Shown in pieces: positions 1 to 7,515 of a stretch of 12,435 nt of DNA; positions within the stretch are counted from its first letter, which is position 1; each line of letters opens with the position of its first letter. Source of the DNA: an uncultured Clostridia bacterium (GTDB lineage: Bacteria; Bacillota; Clostridia; Oscillospirales; CAG-272); NCBI GenBank assembly GCA_904501985.1, contig CAJGCT010000045.1, positions 1-12,435 of the forward strand, written 5' to 3'. The position numbers were made by a program, and so were the translations under genes. Under the pieces are notes generated by a model that saw only the letters and a list, made by a program, of their open reading frames with translations, was not told the origin of the DNA and did no database searches.

Positions 1-1656
1 CTCGCAGATTGATTTCAGTGCTCCGTCCTTGAACGGAACAACGATATCCGCACTCTCGCAAAGACCTACAAATGTCTTCTTGCCGCCCTCGCATACAAAT
101 TTATAGTAACGCTCCCATGCATCGGCGTAGTCCTTCTGTGACATACTCCAGAATTTAAGGGATACAGTCTGAGCAAGGCAGTAGTCGATATAGTAGAAGG
201 GATAGTGGTAAATGTGGAGCTGTCTCTGCCAGCCTCTGCCGTCTTTGTAGAAGTCCACATCGCCGAAATTCATATATGGGCGATACATTTTTTCAAGCTC
301 CAGCCACTTTTCATGACGTTCGGCAGGTGTAAGCTCTGGATTATCGTAAACGATATGCTGGAAGTGGTCTACCATACAGCCGTAGGGGATGAATATCAGA
401 GCTGATTCGAGGTGCATATACTTTGCTCTCGGAGTATCGTCTCCGTAGAAGAGATGAAGCCACTTCCACGCAAAGAACTCCATTGACATGGAATGGCACT
501 CGCAGGATTCCATGGTAGGCTGTGCATTTTCCATGAATTCAAAATTGCGCGTGGTATATGCCGCGAAAGCGTGTCCCGCCTCATGGGTAAGCACATCTAC
601 GTCGCCGGATGTGCCGTTAAAGTTTGAAAAAATGAACGGTGCTTTGTATTCGGGAAATTCTGTACAGTAGCCGCCAACCGCCTTGCCCTCCTTGGCAAGC
701 ACGTCGAGAAGCTCATTTTCATACATAAAGTTGATAAACTCGCCGGTTTCAGGGGACATCTCCTCATACATACGCTTTCCTGCCGCCATGATGTCTTCGG
801 GAGTGCCCATAGGCTTGGGATTTCCCTCTTTAAAGCTGAACGGGTCATCGTATATACGCATTTCGTCGGGCGTAAGACCAATGCGCTCTGCCTGACGTCG
901 TTTAAGCTCCTTAACAATGGGAACAAGGTCGGACACCACCTGACGGCGGAAGTTAGCCACCATCTCGGGGTCATAGCAGTTTCTTGTACGGCGCATATAT
1001 GCAAGCTCTGTGAAGCTCTTAAAACCGAGCTTGTGCGCAATCTCTGTGCGCACCTTAACAAGCTCATCAAAAATATTGTCAAGCTCATCCGCGTGGGACA
1101 TATAGAATCCGCTCTCCGCCTTGTATGCACCGTGGCGCACCTCACGGTCGGGATTTTCCTTGTATGCCGCAAGCTGTGAAATGTTGAGCTGTTTTCCGTC
1201 AAAATCAATTTTTGCGGATGCAATAAGCTTCTGATAGTCCGAAACCAGCTTGTTTTCGCGCCCTAAAAGCTCTATTACCGCAGGAGAGAAGGTCTTAAGC
1301 TCCATCTCCATGTTTTTAAACATAAGCTCACCTGCCACATCGGAAACCGCGCTTCTGTAGGGGGATTCAAGAATAGCAAGCATTAAATTCTGAGAGTGCT
1401 CCTGAAACGCGGGAAGTGCTGTGTCGTAAAATTCCTGCTCAGCCTCATAGAATTTATCTCTTGTGTCGATGGAATTGCGCACAGATGCAATAGATATCAT
1501 AGTCTGTGCGTGTACGCTCAACTTCTCCTGCTCACGGAACGCCGCAAGAACGGTCGCACCGTCCTTTGCATTTTTGACCTTTTCGGTGAGCTTATCCATT
1601 TCTTTACCAAGCGCAACAAGATCGACGCGCTCGTATGGCATATCACAAAATTTCAT
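1..1656 (-). CDS. M3-family oligoendopeptidase (PepF-like zinc metallopeptidase), 3' end cut by the window edge
   Basis: This is a cytoplasmic zinc peptidase that hydrolyses short peptides. All 552 codons in the window are open, with no frameshift. The zinc motif HEAGH lies at residues 358-362 (H358 and H362 as ligands, E359 catalytic). Downstream, ESCECHSMSMEF carries the probable third ligand E386, 28 residues after H358 as is usual in clan MA M3 enzymes. The HSMSMEF string is typical of the M3 oligoendopeptidase subfamily near TIGR02289 rather than classical PepF; that assignment is from memory. The family is usually about 560-570 residues, so only some 10-15 C-terminal residues should be missing. 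ATG is supported by AAAGGAGC just upstream. There is no signal peptide. It is the second gene of a unit with the hydratase, 26 bp behind it, and is probably co-transcribed. Confidence 0.93.
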   Translation of the reverse strand, partial: MKFCDMPYERVDLVALGKEMDKLTEKVKNAKDGATVLAAFREQEKLSVHAQTMISIASVRNSIDTRDKFYEAEQEFYDTALPAFQEHSQNLMLAILESPYRSAVSDVAGELMFKNMEMELKTFSPAVIELLGRENKLVSDYQKLIASAKIDFDGKQLNISQLAAYKENPDREVRHGAYKAESGFYMSHADELDNIFDELVKVRTEIAHKLGFKSFTELAYMRRTRNCYDPEMVANFRRQVVSDLVPIVKELKRRQAERIGLTPDEMRIYDDPFSFKEGNPKPMGTPEDIMAAGKRMYEEMSPETGEFINFMYENELLDVLAKEGKAVGGYCTEFPEYKAPFIFSNFNGTSGDVDVLTHEAGHAFAAYTTRNFEFMENAQPTMESCECHSMSMEFFAWKWLHLFYGDDTPRAKYMHLESALIFIPYGCMVDHFQHIVYDNPELTPAERHEKWLELEKMYRPYMNFGDVDFYKDGRGWQRQLHIYHYPFYYIDYCLAQTVSLKFWSMSQKDYADAWERYYKFVCEGGKKTFVGLCESADIVVPFKDGALKSICE

Positions 1657-1682
1657 TGTAATGCTCCTTTAGTTAGTTTTTA

Positions 1683-3974
1683 TCAGTTTCCTGCCTTATA
1701 GTAGTTTATGAGGCAGCCACAGAGGATAATTTCGCGCTCATCATCTGTAAGCTCGCCCATCTTCAGCGTAATAGGCTTAACACTGCCATCGGCTTTGATA
1801 ATGTATGCGCCAAATTCGTACTTTGCAGTTTCAACAGCGCCGCGGATACCCGGCACATAAATGTGATCGCCAACAGAGAAATCATCCGCGCAGTCATAGA
1901 TGAAAGGAAGCATACCCCAATTTATGAGGTTGGAGCGGTAACGCTTGGTGGCGTATTCCGCCGCGATATTTGCCCATCCGCCAAGCACCTTCTGACAGGA
2001 AGCCGCCTGCTCACGTGCAGAGCCGTCACCCGGCTTGTTGGCGTAAATAACGCTTCCGATTCCGATATTTCCGGCATTTGCCGCAGGAGCAATCTCGCGG
2101 ATTTTTGCAAATACAGCCGCAAGTTCACCCTTTGAAGTATCCTCGCCTGCCTCGCGTGCCCTCTCGAATTTCTGCACCTCTTTCGCGCGTCCCACATATT
2201 CTGGGTCCTTTCTTGAAAGGGCAAACTCGGAGAGCTTCAGGGGATTTGAGCGGTAAGAGGATGTCTCACCCGAGGGGATAAGCTCATCGGTTGTGGTTAC
2301 AGGGTCGGTGATTACCGATGCCACGCGAAGAAGCAGATCATCGGTAAGTGCAGGCATTACGGGCCAATCGGCAATGTTCGGTCCGATCTTAAGCTCTGCC
2401 GCTGTATCAGCCTTGCCGAATCCCTTGTATACTCTGTGGTCGTATACCGCAGAATCAAACTTGTAATCGGGAGTGGTATATTCAACCTCGATTTCCGTAG
2501 CAGGAGTAAGAATGCCGCCGTTTCTTGCGGTCGCCGCAATAGAGCGAGCATCCATGAGAGCCACTGCCGCAATCTGACCGTTTCCGGGCTTTGAGCCTTC
2601 GCGGTTGGGGAAGTTTCTCGTGGAATGGCGTATGGAAAGACCGCCGTTTGCAGGAACATCACCTGCACCGAAGCAAGGTCCGCAGAATGCGGTGCGAAGT
2701 GTTACACCGGCTTCCATCAGCTTTGCCGCAGAGCCGTTTCTTACAAGCTCAATATAGGCAGGCTGGCTTGCAGGATATGCGGAGAGATTGAATGCGCCGC
2801 ATCCGGTTGAATGACCGGAGAGAATATCCGCCGCCGCAACAAGGTTGTCAAACGTACCGCCGGCACAGCCTGCGATAACGCCCTGGTCTACCTTGATGCC
2901 GTCTTTTGTTATCTTGTCGGTAAGTGAAAGCTTGATATTCGGGTTGTCAAGCTGTTCCGCTACGTCAAGCTCAACCTGACGGAGAATATCGGCACTGTTG
3001 TCAATAAGCTCCCTTACGGTGTAGGTGTTTGACGGATGGAACGGAAGTGCTATCATCGGCTCAACCGAGGAAAGGTCCACCTTCACCACGCCGTCGTAGT
3101 ATGCAACAGGGGCGGGAGAAAGCTTCCTATACGCATCCGCTCTCTTGTGAAGCTCGAAATAACGCTTTGTTTCGTCATCGGTGATCCAAATGGATGAAAG
3201 GCAGGTAGTCTCGGTGGTCATAACGTCAATACCGTTACGGAATTCTATGGGAAGATTTGCAATACCATCTCCCACAAACTCAAGAACCTTATTTTTAACA
3301 AATCCGTTCTTGAACACCGCGCCGATAATAGCAAGTGCCACGTCCTGAGGACCAACGCCTACCTTAGGCTTGCCTGTCATGTGTACCGCGATCACTTCGG
3401 GACGCTTTATGTCGTATGTGCGGCAGAGAAGCTGTTTTACAAGCTCAGGTCCGCCCTCGCCGATTGCCATTGTGCCGAGAGCACCGTAGCGCGTATGGGA
3501 GTCAGAGCCGAGTATCATGCGTCCGCATCCGCTCATCATTTCGCGCATATAGGAATGGATAACCGCAATGTGAGCAGGTACATAGATTCCGCCGTATTTC
3601 TGTGCGGCGGACAGACCGAATACATGGTCATCCTCATTTATAGTACCGCCTACCGCGCAAAGGCTGTTGTGGCAGTTTGTCAGCACATAGGGAATGGGGA
3701 ATTTTTCAAGTCCGCTGGCACGGGCGGTCTGTATAATTCCAACATAGGTTATATCATGAGATGCCATTGCATCAAATTTTATGCGAAGCTCATTTTCGTC
3801 TCCCGACGTATTGTGAGCGTTAAATATTCCGTAAGCGATGGTGCCTTTCTTGGCTTCCTCCTTGGAGATGCCCTCTTTGCCAAGCGCCTTAAGTCTTTCT
3901 GCGGCATATGCATCATCCTCGATAATCGTATTTCCGAATGCAAGATATGCTCCGTTGTTTATAAGCTCTACCAT
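1683..3974 (-). CDS. Aconitase-superfamily hydratase of unknown substrate (YbhJ-like)
   Basis: This 763-residue protein has the full aconitase layout. A GSDSHT motif lies at 156-161. The three [4Fe-4S] cysteines are present as C370 (AGCAGG) and C431/C434 (CGPC), spaced 61 and 3, close to the 63 and 3 of porcine aconitase. STRNFPNREG at 451-460 matches the conserved RNF-GR-G region. The C-terminal swivel domain contains DGSAREQ at 650-656, equivalent to the aconitase DGSSREH segment. The sequence is clearly divergent from TCA aconitase (AcnA/AcnB) and from LeuC, and looks most like the uncharacterised 'hydratase' group that includes E. coli YbhJ (recognised from memory). A 4Fe-4S-dependent dehydratase/isomerase reaction on a hydroxy-carboxylic acid is likely but the substrate is unknown. 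The start is fixed by GGAGG 8 nt upstream of ATG. It is the first gene of the leftward unit with the oligoendopeptidase. Confidence 0.85.
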   Translation of the reverse strand: MVELINNGAYLAFGNTIIEDDAYAAERLKALGKEGISKEEAKKGTIAYGIFNAHNTSGDENELRIKFDAMASHDITYVGIIQTARASGLEKFPIPYVLTNCHNSLCAVGGTINEDDHVFGLSAAQKYGGIYVPAHIAVIHSYMREMMSGCGRMILGSDSHTRYGALGTMAIGEGGPELVKQLLCRTYDIKRPEVIAVHMTGKPKVGVGPQDVALAIIGAVFKNGFVKNKVLEFVGDGIANLPIEFRNGIDVMTTETTCLSSIWITDDETKRYFELHKRADAYRKLSPAPVAYYDGVVKVDLSSVEPMIALPFHPSNTYTVRELIDNSADILRQVELDVAEQLDNPNIKLSLTDKITKDGIKVDQGVIAGCAGGTFDNLVAAADILSGHSTGCGAFNLSAYPASQPAYIELVRNGSAAKLMEAGVTLRTAFCGPCFGAGDVPANGGLSIRHSTRNFPNREGSKPGNGQIAAVALMDARSIAATARNGGILTPATEIEVEYTTPDYKFDSAVYDHRVYKGFGKADTAAELKIGPNIADWPVMPALTDDLLLRVASVITDPVTTTDELIPSGETSSYRSNPLKLSEFALSRKDPEYVGRAKEVQKFERAREAGEDTSKGELAAVFAKIREIAPAANAGNIGIGSVIYANKPGDGSAREQAASCQKVLGGWANIAAEYATKRYRSNLINWGMLPFIYDCADDFSVGDHIYVPGIRGAVETAKYEFGAYIIKADGSVKPITLKMGELTDDEREIILCGCLINYYKAGN

Positions 3975-4020
3975 GTTTGTGACCTCCGTAACAATGGAAA
4001 TTTTAACTCATTACCTTAAT

Positions 4021-4049
4021 ATCATACCACGAAAATATGAATATTTCAA
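4021..4049 (-). promoter_or_regulatory. Sigma70-type promoter for the hydratase-peptidase unit
   Basis: On the minus strand TTGAAA (4049-4044) and TATGAT (4026-4021) are separated by exactly 17 bp. Each matches the consensus at five of six positions. Transcription would start near 4014, giving a leader of about 40 nt that includes the GGAGG of the hydratase gene. This is prediction from sequence only. Confidence 0.7.
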
Positions 4050-4061
4050 TATATATTCATA
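4036..4061. promoter_or_regulatory. Dyad overlapping the -35 box of the hydratase promoter (possible operator)
   Basis: The arms TATGAATAT (4036-4044) and ATATTCATA (4053-4061) are perfect 9-bp inverted repeats around an 8-nt centre. The centre holds most of the TTGAAA -35 box (4044-4049). A second, imperfect dyad follows (CATAAGG, then CCTTTATG, about 4058-4080). The position suits a repressor site, but the region is very AT-rich and such dyads can arise by chance. No regulator gene is adjacent. Confidence 0.35.
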
Positions 4062-4120
4062 AGGTTTATTCGCCTTTATGAAAAAAATTTTGTTTTCCTA
4101 AAGAAATTTACAAAAGAGCC

Positions 4121-4149
4121 TTTATATTTGCGATAATATATGATAAAAT
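4121..4149 (+). promoter_or_regulatory. Candidate promoter for the rbfA operon
   Basis: TTTATA (4121-4126) and TAAAAT (4144-4149) are 17 bp apart on the plus strand, about 100 bp upstream of rbfA. An alternative pair is TTTACA (4107-4112) with GATAAT (4132-4137) at a less favourable 19-bp spacing. The stretch is AT-rich, so the exact boxes are uncertain, but a rightward promoter is needed because the neighbouring gene is divergent. Confidence 0.45.
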
Positions 4150-4174
4150 ATATTGTATATAACTGATTCTCACG

Positions 4175-4229
4175 CGGTTTAACAGTAACCGTCAAAATAA
4201 TTTCGCCGAACCGGCATGGGGAGCGAAAT
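4175..4229 (+). promoter_or_regulatory. Leader stem-loops upstream of rbfA
   Basis: The predicted rbfA leader can form CGGTT (4175-4179) with AACCG (4187-4191), and ATTTCGC (4200-4206) with GCGAAAT (4223-4229). A second AACCG (4209-4213) sits in the loop of the latter hairpin and could compete for the single CGGTT. No T-run follows, so neither stem is an intrinsic terminator. They end 11 nt before the GGAGGT ribosome binding site (4241-4246). Function is unknown; this matches no riboswitch class I recognise. Confidence 0.3.
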
Positions 4230-4251
4230 CAAAATCATTCGGAGGTAAAAA

Positions 4252-4626
4252 ATGGCTAAATACAGACGCGGAAGAATAAACGAGGAAATGGTAAAGGAGC
4301 TTTCAACTATTCTCCGTGAGATCAAAGACCCCCGCGTGTCCGACGCCTTTGTCAGCGTTACCGCGGCGGATGTTACACCGGACCTTAAATTTGCGAAAAT
4401 ATATTACTCGGTAATGAGCGGAGATTCCAAGGAAGTGGGAAAGGGCTTAAAGAGCGCATCCGGCTATATCAGAAAGCGTATAGCAGAAACCCTTAATCTT
4501 CGCCAGACACCTGAGCTTACCTTTGTCACCGACGATTCAATAGCATACGGTGCTCATATCAATTCGCTTCTTAATAAAATTGAATTTACCGATATTATTG
4601 ATAACGGAGACGAGGACGATGAGTGA
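4252..4626 (+). CDS. rbfA: 30S ribosome-binding factor RbfA
   Basis: RbfA is a small KH-fold protein that binds the 30S subunit and assists 16S rRNA 5'-end maturation and cold adaptation. The 124-residue length is normal. Family hallmarks run through the whole protein: RRGRINEEMVKELSTIL near the start, KDPRVSDAFVSVT at about 24-36, TPDLKFAKIYYSV in the middle, and LRQTPELTFVTDDS with AHINSLL toward the end. The C-terminus is an acidic tail (NGDEDDE). GGAGGT at 4241-4246 fixes the start. It is the first gene of an operon with nrnA, whose ATG overlaps its end by 8 nt. In many Firmicutes rbfA follows infB in the nusA operon; here a divergent hydratase unit lies upstream, so the cluster has been split from nusA-infB. 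Confidence 0.96.
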   Translation: MAKYRRGRINEEMVKELSTILREIKDPRVSDAFVSVTAADVTPDLKFAKIYYSVMSGDSKEVGKGLKSASGYIRKRIAETLNLRQTPELTFVTDDSIAYGAHINSLLNKIEFTDIIDNGDEDDE

Positions 4627-5659
4627 GCTTTCAAACATCTCTTTTTCTGAGGTATGCGACAGCCTTCAGGCGGCATCGAATGTACTCATCCTCACCCATA
4701 TGCGCCCTGACGGGGATACGCTGGGAAGTGCTTTTGCGCTCCGCACACTGCTTCGAGGCCTTGGAAAGCGCGCCGAGGTCATAAACTCGGACCCTACCGT
4801 ACCAAAACGCCTGCAATTTATTTTCGGCGTGGAGTCACTGCGCCCCGAAACACTGCCGCAAGACTTCACCCCCGAATATATTGTTTCGGTTGACGTTTCC
4901 ACAAGCAAGCTCCTTGATTGTCTTGAGGAGGAATACGCAGACCGCGTGGACCTTGCCATAGACCACCACGTGCTTGGCACACCCTTTGCAAAAAAGACAT
5001 ATGTTGGGGATGTGGGAGCCTGCGGCGAGATAATTGTTGACATTTTCGACGAGTTTAAATCTAGAGGATACGATCTTCTTGACAAAGCGGCGGCAACTGC
5101 CCTTTATGCGGCAATCTGCTCTGATACGGGAAGCTTTAAATTTGAAGCGGTTACTGCCGATACTCATTTGCGCACAGCAACGCTTCATGCGGCAGGGATA
5201 AATCATTCGGAGATCGCAAGACGGCTTTACGATTCACGCCCCATCTCCCAGATAAGGGCAACACGTGCCGCACTCAATGCCCTGCATTTTTATAACAACA
5301 ATCGCCTTGCCGTTATAAACTTCACCAAGGCTATGATGGACGAAAACGATGTCACAAGAGAAGATATCGAAGATATAATCACACTCACACGCGGTATTGA
5401 AGGCGTCGAGGTGGGGATGTCAATAAAGCAAAGTCCGGATACGCCAAATCTCTATAAGGTATCTATGCGCTCCAACCGTGTAGCCGATGCGGCAAAGCTC
5501 TGCGCTGTCTTTGGCGGCGGCGGTCACAAGCGTGCCGGCGGCTGTACGGTTACAGCCGACAATGAATTTGAGGCAGAGGCTATGCTTGTGCGTGAAATTG
5601 AACGTGAGCTTTCAGAGCTTGATGCCGCAGGCGCATTTGAAGGAGCAGACACACTATGA
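4619..5659 (+). CDS. nrnA: Bifunctional oligoribonuclease / pAp phosphatase NrnA (DHH-DHHA1)
   Basis: This is a DHH-family phosphoesterase that degrades 2-5 nt RNA oligomers and dephosphorylates 3'-phosphoadenosine 5'-phosphate in NrnA homologues. The 346-residue product has the metal-binding motifs in order: RPDGD at 29-33, D92 in VSVDVS, the DHH triad at 115-117, and SDTG with D169. The C-terminal DHHA1 domain has the substrate-binding motif GGGGHKRAGG at 299-308. Length is close to the usual 310-330, with a short extra acidic tail. The start is the ATG inside the end of rbfA (8-nt overlap), 9 nt after GGAG (4606-4609). A further upstream in-frame ATG (4550) is rejected because it would overlap rbfA by 77 nt. 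The stop overlaps the truB start (ATGA). The rbfA-nrnA-truB order is conserved in Firmicutes. Confidence 0.95.
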   Translation: MSELSNISFSEVCDSLQAASNVLILTHMRPDGDTLGSAFALRTLLRGLGKRAEVINSDPTVPKRLQFIFGVESLRPETLPQDFTPEYIVSVDVSTSKLLDCLEEEYADRVDLAIDHHVLGTPFAKKTYVGDVGACGEIIVDIFDEFKSRGYDLLDKAAATALYAAICSDTGSFKFEAVTADTHLRTATLHAAGINHSEIARRLYDSRPISQIRATRAALNALHFYNNNRLAVINFTKAMMDENDVTREDIEDIITLTRGIEGVEVGMSIKQSPDTPNLYKVSMRSNRVADAAKLCAVFGGGGHKRAGGCTVTADNEFEAEAMLVREIERELSELDAAGAFEGADTL

Positions 5660-6558
5660 TCGAGCCATCGGGAGTTATACTTTTAAACAAGCCGGAGGGT
5701 CTTACCTCCCACGACTGCGTAAACCGTATGCGGCGTTTGTTCGGAACAAAAAAGGTGGGGCATACAGGTACACTTGACCCCATGGCAACAGGAGTTCTTC
5801 CAATCCTTATCGGAAGAGCCACAAAAGCCGCCGATCTGCTTGTCAGCGACACAAAAAAGTACCGTGCAGGTCTCAGGCTCGGAGTGACAACGGACACCGA
5901 GGACACCACGGGGGCTGTACTTACAAGCACCGACAAGATCCCCGATTGCGGCAAAGTTTTTGAGGTATGCCGCGAATTTGTGGGTGAAATTATGCAGATT
6001 CCGCCCATGTACTCGGCTCTTAAGGTGGACGGGCAAAAGTTAGTTGATCTTGCCCGTAAGGGAGTCAGCATTGAACGCGAAGCACGACCTATTACGGTGT
6101 TTTCGCTTGAAGCCGCGAGGGGAGATTCCCACTCCGACTATATTCTTGACGTTCACTGCTCAAAAGGCACATATATACGTACACTTTGCGCTGATATTGG
6201 CGCAAAGCTTGGTTGTGGTGGCGCAATGAGCTCCCTCTGCCGCACTGCCAGCGGAAATTTCACCATTGATTCCTGCACCACACTTGATGCCCTTGGCGAA
6301 ATGTCCGAGGATGAGCGTTTTAGCTTGCTTCTTCCCATAGAATCGCTGTTTTGTGACCTTCCCAAGATCAAACTGCCGCCTTTCTTTGAAAAGCTGTCCC
6401 GGGACGGCAATGAGATATATCAGAAGAAGATCGGCACGTCTTACCACAGCGGTACACGCGTCTCTCTTTTTGGGGCTGACGGCTTCTATGCTCTCGGTGA
6501 AGTACGCGATTATCCGGACGGAAGTGCTGTAAAGGTAATAAAACTTTTCTCTTTGTGA
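5656..6558 (+). CDS. truB: tRNA pseudouridine(55) synthase TruB
   Basis: TruB isomerises U55 in the T-psi-C loop of most tRNAs. The 300-residue protein has the N-terminal LLNKPEGLTSHD motif (about 9-20), then KVGHTGTLDPMATGVLP, in which D41 is the catalytic aspartate. The IPPMYSALKVDGQKL segment (about 116-130) and CSKGTYIRTLCADIG (about 169-183) complete the family signature. The C-terminal 70 or so residues, from LLPIESLF, form the usual small PUA-like RNA-binding domain. ATG overlaps the nrnA stop by 4 nt and AGGAG (5641-5645) lies 10 nt upstream, indicating translational coupling. No anomaly was seen. Confidence 0.96.
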   Translation: MIEPSGVILLNKPEGLTSHDCVNRMRRLFGTKKVGHTGTLDPMATGVLPILIGRATKAADLLVSDTKKYRAGLRLGVTTDTEDTTGAVLTSTDKIPDCGKVFEVCREFVGEIMQIPPMYSALKVDGQKLVDLARKGVSIEREARPITVFSLEAARGDSHSDYILDVHCSKGTYIRTLCADIGAKLGCGGAMSSLCRTASGNFTIDSCTTLDALGEMSEDERFSLLLPIESLFCDLPKIKLPPFFEKLSRDGNEIYQKKIGTSYHSGTRVSLFGADGFYALGEVRDYPDGSAVKVIKLFSL

Positions 6559-6565
6559 GGTAGCC

Positions 6566-7366
6566 GTGTCATTTAAGCTTATAACCGCCGAAAACGGCGT
6601 AAAATACTTAAAATCTCATAGAATAACCGTCCCCCACGGATTCGCAACCCGAATCGGCGGAGTCAGTACCCACGAGCACACAAGCTCGCTTAATCTCGCC
6701 TTCAGGCGTGGGGATGACGAGGGGACAGTGCTTGAAAATCTCCGCTTGTTCTGCACCGCGGTTGGCGTGAAAGCCGAAAGCGTTATAAGCCGTCACCAGG
6801 TGCATTCCCCCGACGTTATATATGCGGATGAGACCGTTGCCGGTGAGGGGTATCTGAGGAGCACCGACAAGTCCTGCGACGGATACGTTACCGACAAACA
6901 TGGCGTCACTCTCGGCGTAAAGACAGCCGACTGTGTGCCTATCCTCTTTCACGATCCTATAGCAAACATCATCGGTGCGGTGCACGCAGGCTGGCGCGGT
7001 ACGGCTTTGGGAATCGCCGCCGAATGCGTTAGAAAAATGGCGGAGCTTGGGGCGCGCCCTGAAAATATAATCGCCGCCATAGGTCCGTCTATCCGCTTTT
7101 GCTGTTATGAGGTAGGCGAGGATTTCAGGGATTCCGTCAGGGAGCTTGTTGGAAATGAAACCGCCGCGAGATTTATTGGTGAGCATAACGGGAAGCTTCA
7201 TGCTGATATTGTGGGATTAAACCGAAACTTCCTGCTTTTGTCGGGTATTGCCGATGAAAACATTGACATTTCCGAGCTTTGCACCTGCTGTAATCCCGAC
7301 CTTTTCTTCTCACACCGCGCATCTCACGGAAAACGCGGCACAATGCTGTCGGTTATCTCACTTTAA
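6566..7366 (+). CDS. pgeF: YfiH/LACC1-family purine nucleoside phosphorylase (peptidoglycan editing factor PgeF, formerly 'polyphenol oxidase')
   Basis: The family is known as DUF152, YfiH or LACC1. Members have been reported to act as zinc-dependent purine nucleoside phosphorylases/adenosine deaminases, and in E. coli as an editor of peptidoglycan composition. The 266-residue protein has all expected motifs: HQVH at 77-80, TADCVPILFHD at 120-130 and HAGWRG at 140-145. Together these supply the probable zinc ligands H80, C123 and H140. IGPSIRFCCYEVG follows at 172-184, and a C-terminal CTCCNPDLFFSHR block. The start is GTG at 6566, supported by GAGGT ending 4 nt upstream, a rather short spacing. 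It lies 7 bp after truB and ends the operon. In E. coli yfiH sits near rluD, so an RNA-gene neighbourhood is familiar. Confidence 0.92.
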   Translation: MSFKLITAENGVKYLKSHRITVPHGFATRIGGVSTHEHTSSLNLAFRRGDDEGTVLENLRLFCTAVGVKAESVISRHQVHSPDVIYADETVAGEGYLRSTDKSCDGYVTDKHGVTLGVKTADCVPILFHDPIANIIGAVHAGWRGTALGIAAECVRKMAELGARPENIIAAIGPSIRFCCYEVGEDFRDSVRELVGNETAARFIGEHNGKLHADIVGLNRNFLLLSGIADENIDISELCTCCNPDLFFSHRASHGKRGTMLSVISL

Positions 7367-7461
7367 GCCTCAATGTGACAGGACTGTGAATATTATCCGC
7401 CGCAAGTGACGGTATATAGAATATTTTCCGATTTCTTTGCCGCGCCGGGCGATTGTTCAAG

Positions 7462-7477
7462 ATTTATTCAAATAAAT
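7462..7477. promoter_or_regulatory. Perfect AT-rich palindrome upstream of the ABC operon promoter
   Basis: ATTTATT (7462-7468) and AATAAAT (7471-7477) are perfect inverted repeats with a 2-nt CA centre. They fall just upstream of the -10 element, in the spacer and -35 region. The spot is right for an operator, but base composition makes chance occurrence quite possible. Confidence 0.3.
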
Positions 7478-7478
7478 A

Positions 7479-7487
7479 TGTTATACT
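7479..7487 (+). promoter_or_regulatory. Extended -10 promoter of the ABC (Gld-like) operon
   Basis: TG-T-TATACT (7479-7487) is a good extended -10 element. A -35 at the right distance is weak (AAGATT around 7459-7464), which is usual for extended -10 promoters. The predicted start is near 7494, about 80 nt before the ATPase gene. Confidence 0.5.
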
Positions 7488-7490
7488 TTT

Positions 7491-7515
7491 GTCGTGTCTC
7501 TTATTGGGGCACGAC
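7491..7515 (+). promoter_or_regulatory. 10-bp stem-loop at the predicted 5' end of the ABC operon transcript
   Basis: GTCGTGTCTC (7491-7500) pairs fully with GGGGCACGAC (7506-7515) if two G-U pairs are allowed, leaving a 5-nt UUAUU loop. A run of five T (7520-7524) begins 5 nt after the stem. It could be a 5' stabilising hairpin, an attenuator-like element, or a weak terminator for read-through from pgeF. The gap between stem and T-run argues against an efficient intrinsic terminator. Confidence 0.45.

Noticed and set aside
597..1223. 208-codon open frame on the minus strand inside the oligoendopeptidase gene
   Set aside because: It is in another frame of the same strand over the HEAGH-encoding region. 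The peptidase frame is unbroken and has clear motifs, while this one is Arg/Ser/Thr-rich noise.
3381..4019. 212-codon open frame antisense to the hydratase gene
   Set aside because: It lies opposite a well-supported gene, its translation has no recognisable motif and is Cys/His-rich as shadow frames often are, and it has no good ribosome binding site.
4550..4618. Upstream ATG for nrnA
   Set aside because: The added 23 residues fall inside rbfA and are not NrnA-like. The ATG at 4619 has GGAG 9 nt upstream.
7367..7460. Possible small gene or terminator just after pgeF
   Set aside because: No start codon with a ribosome binding site, no stable GC-rich stem with a T-run and no tRNA-like structure could be found.
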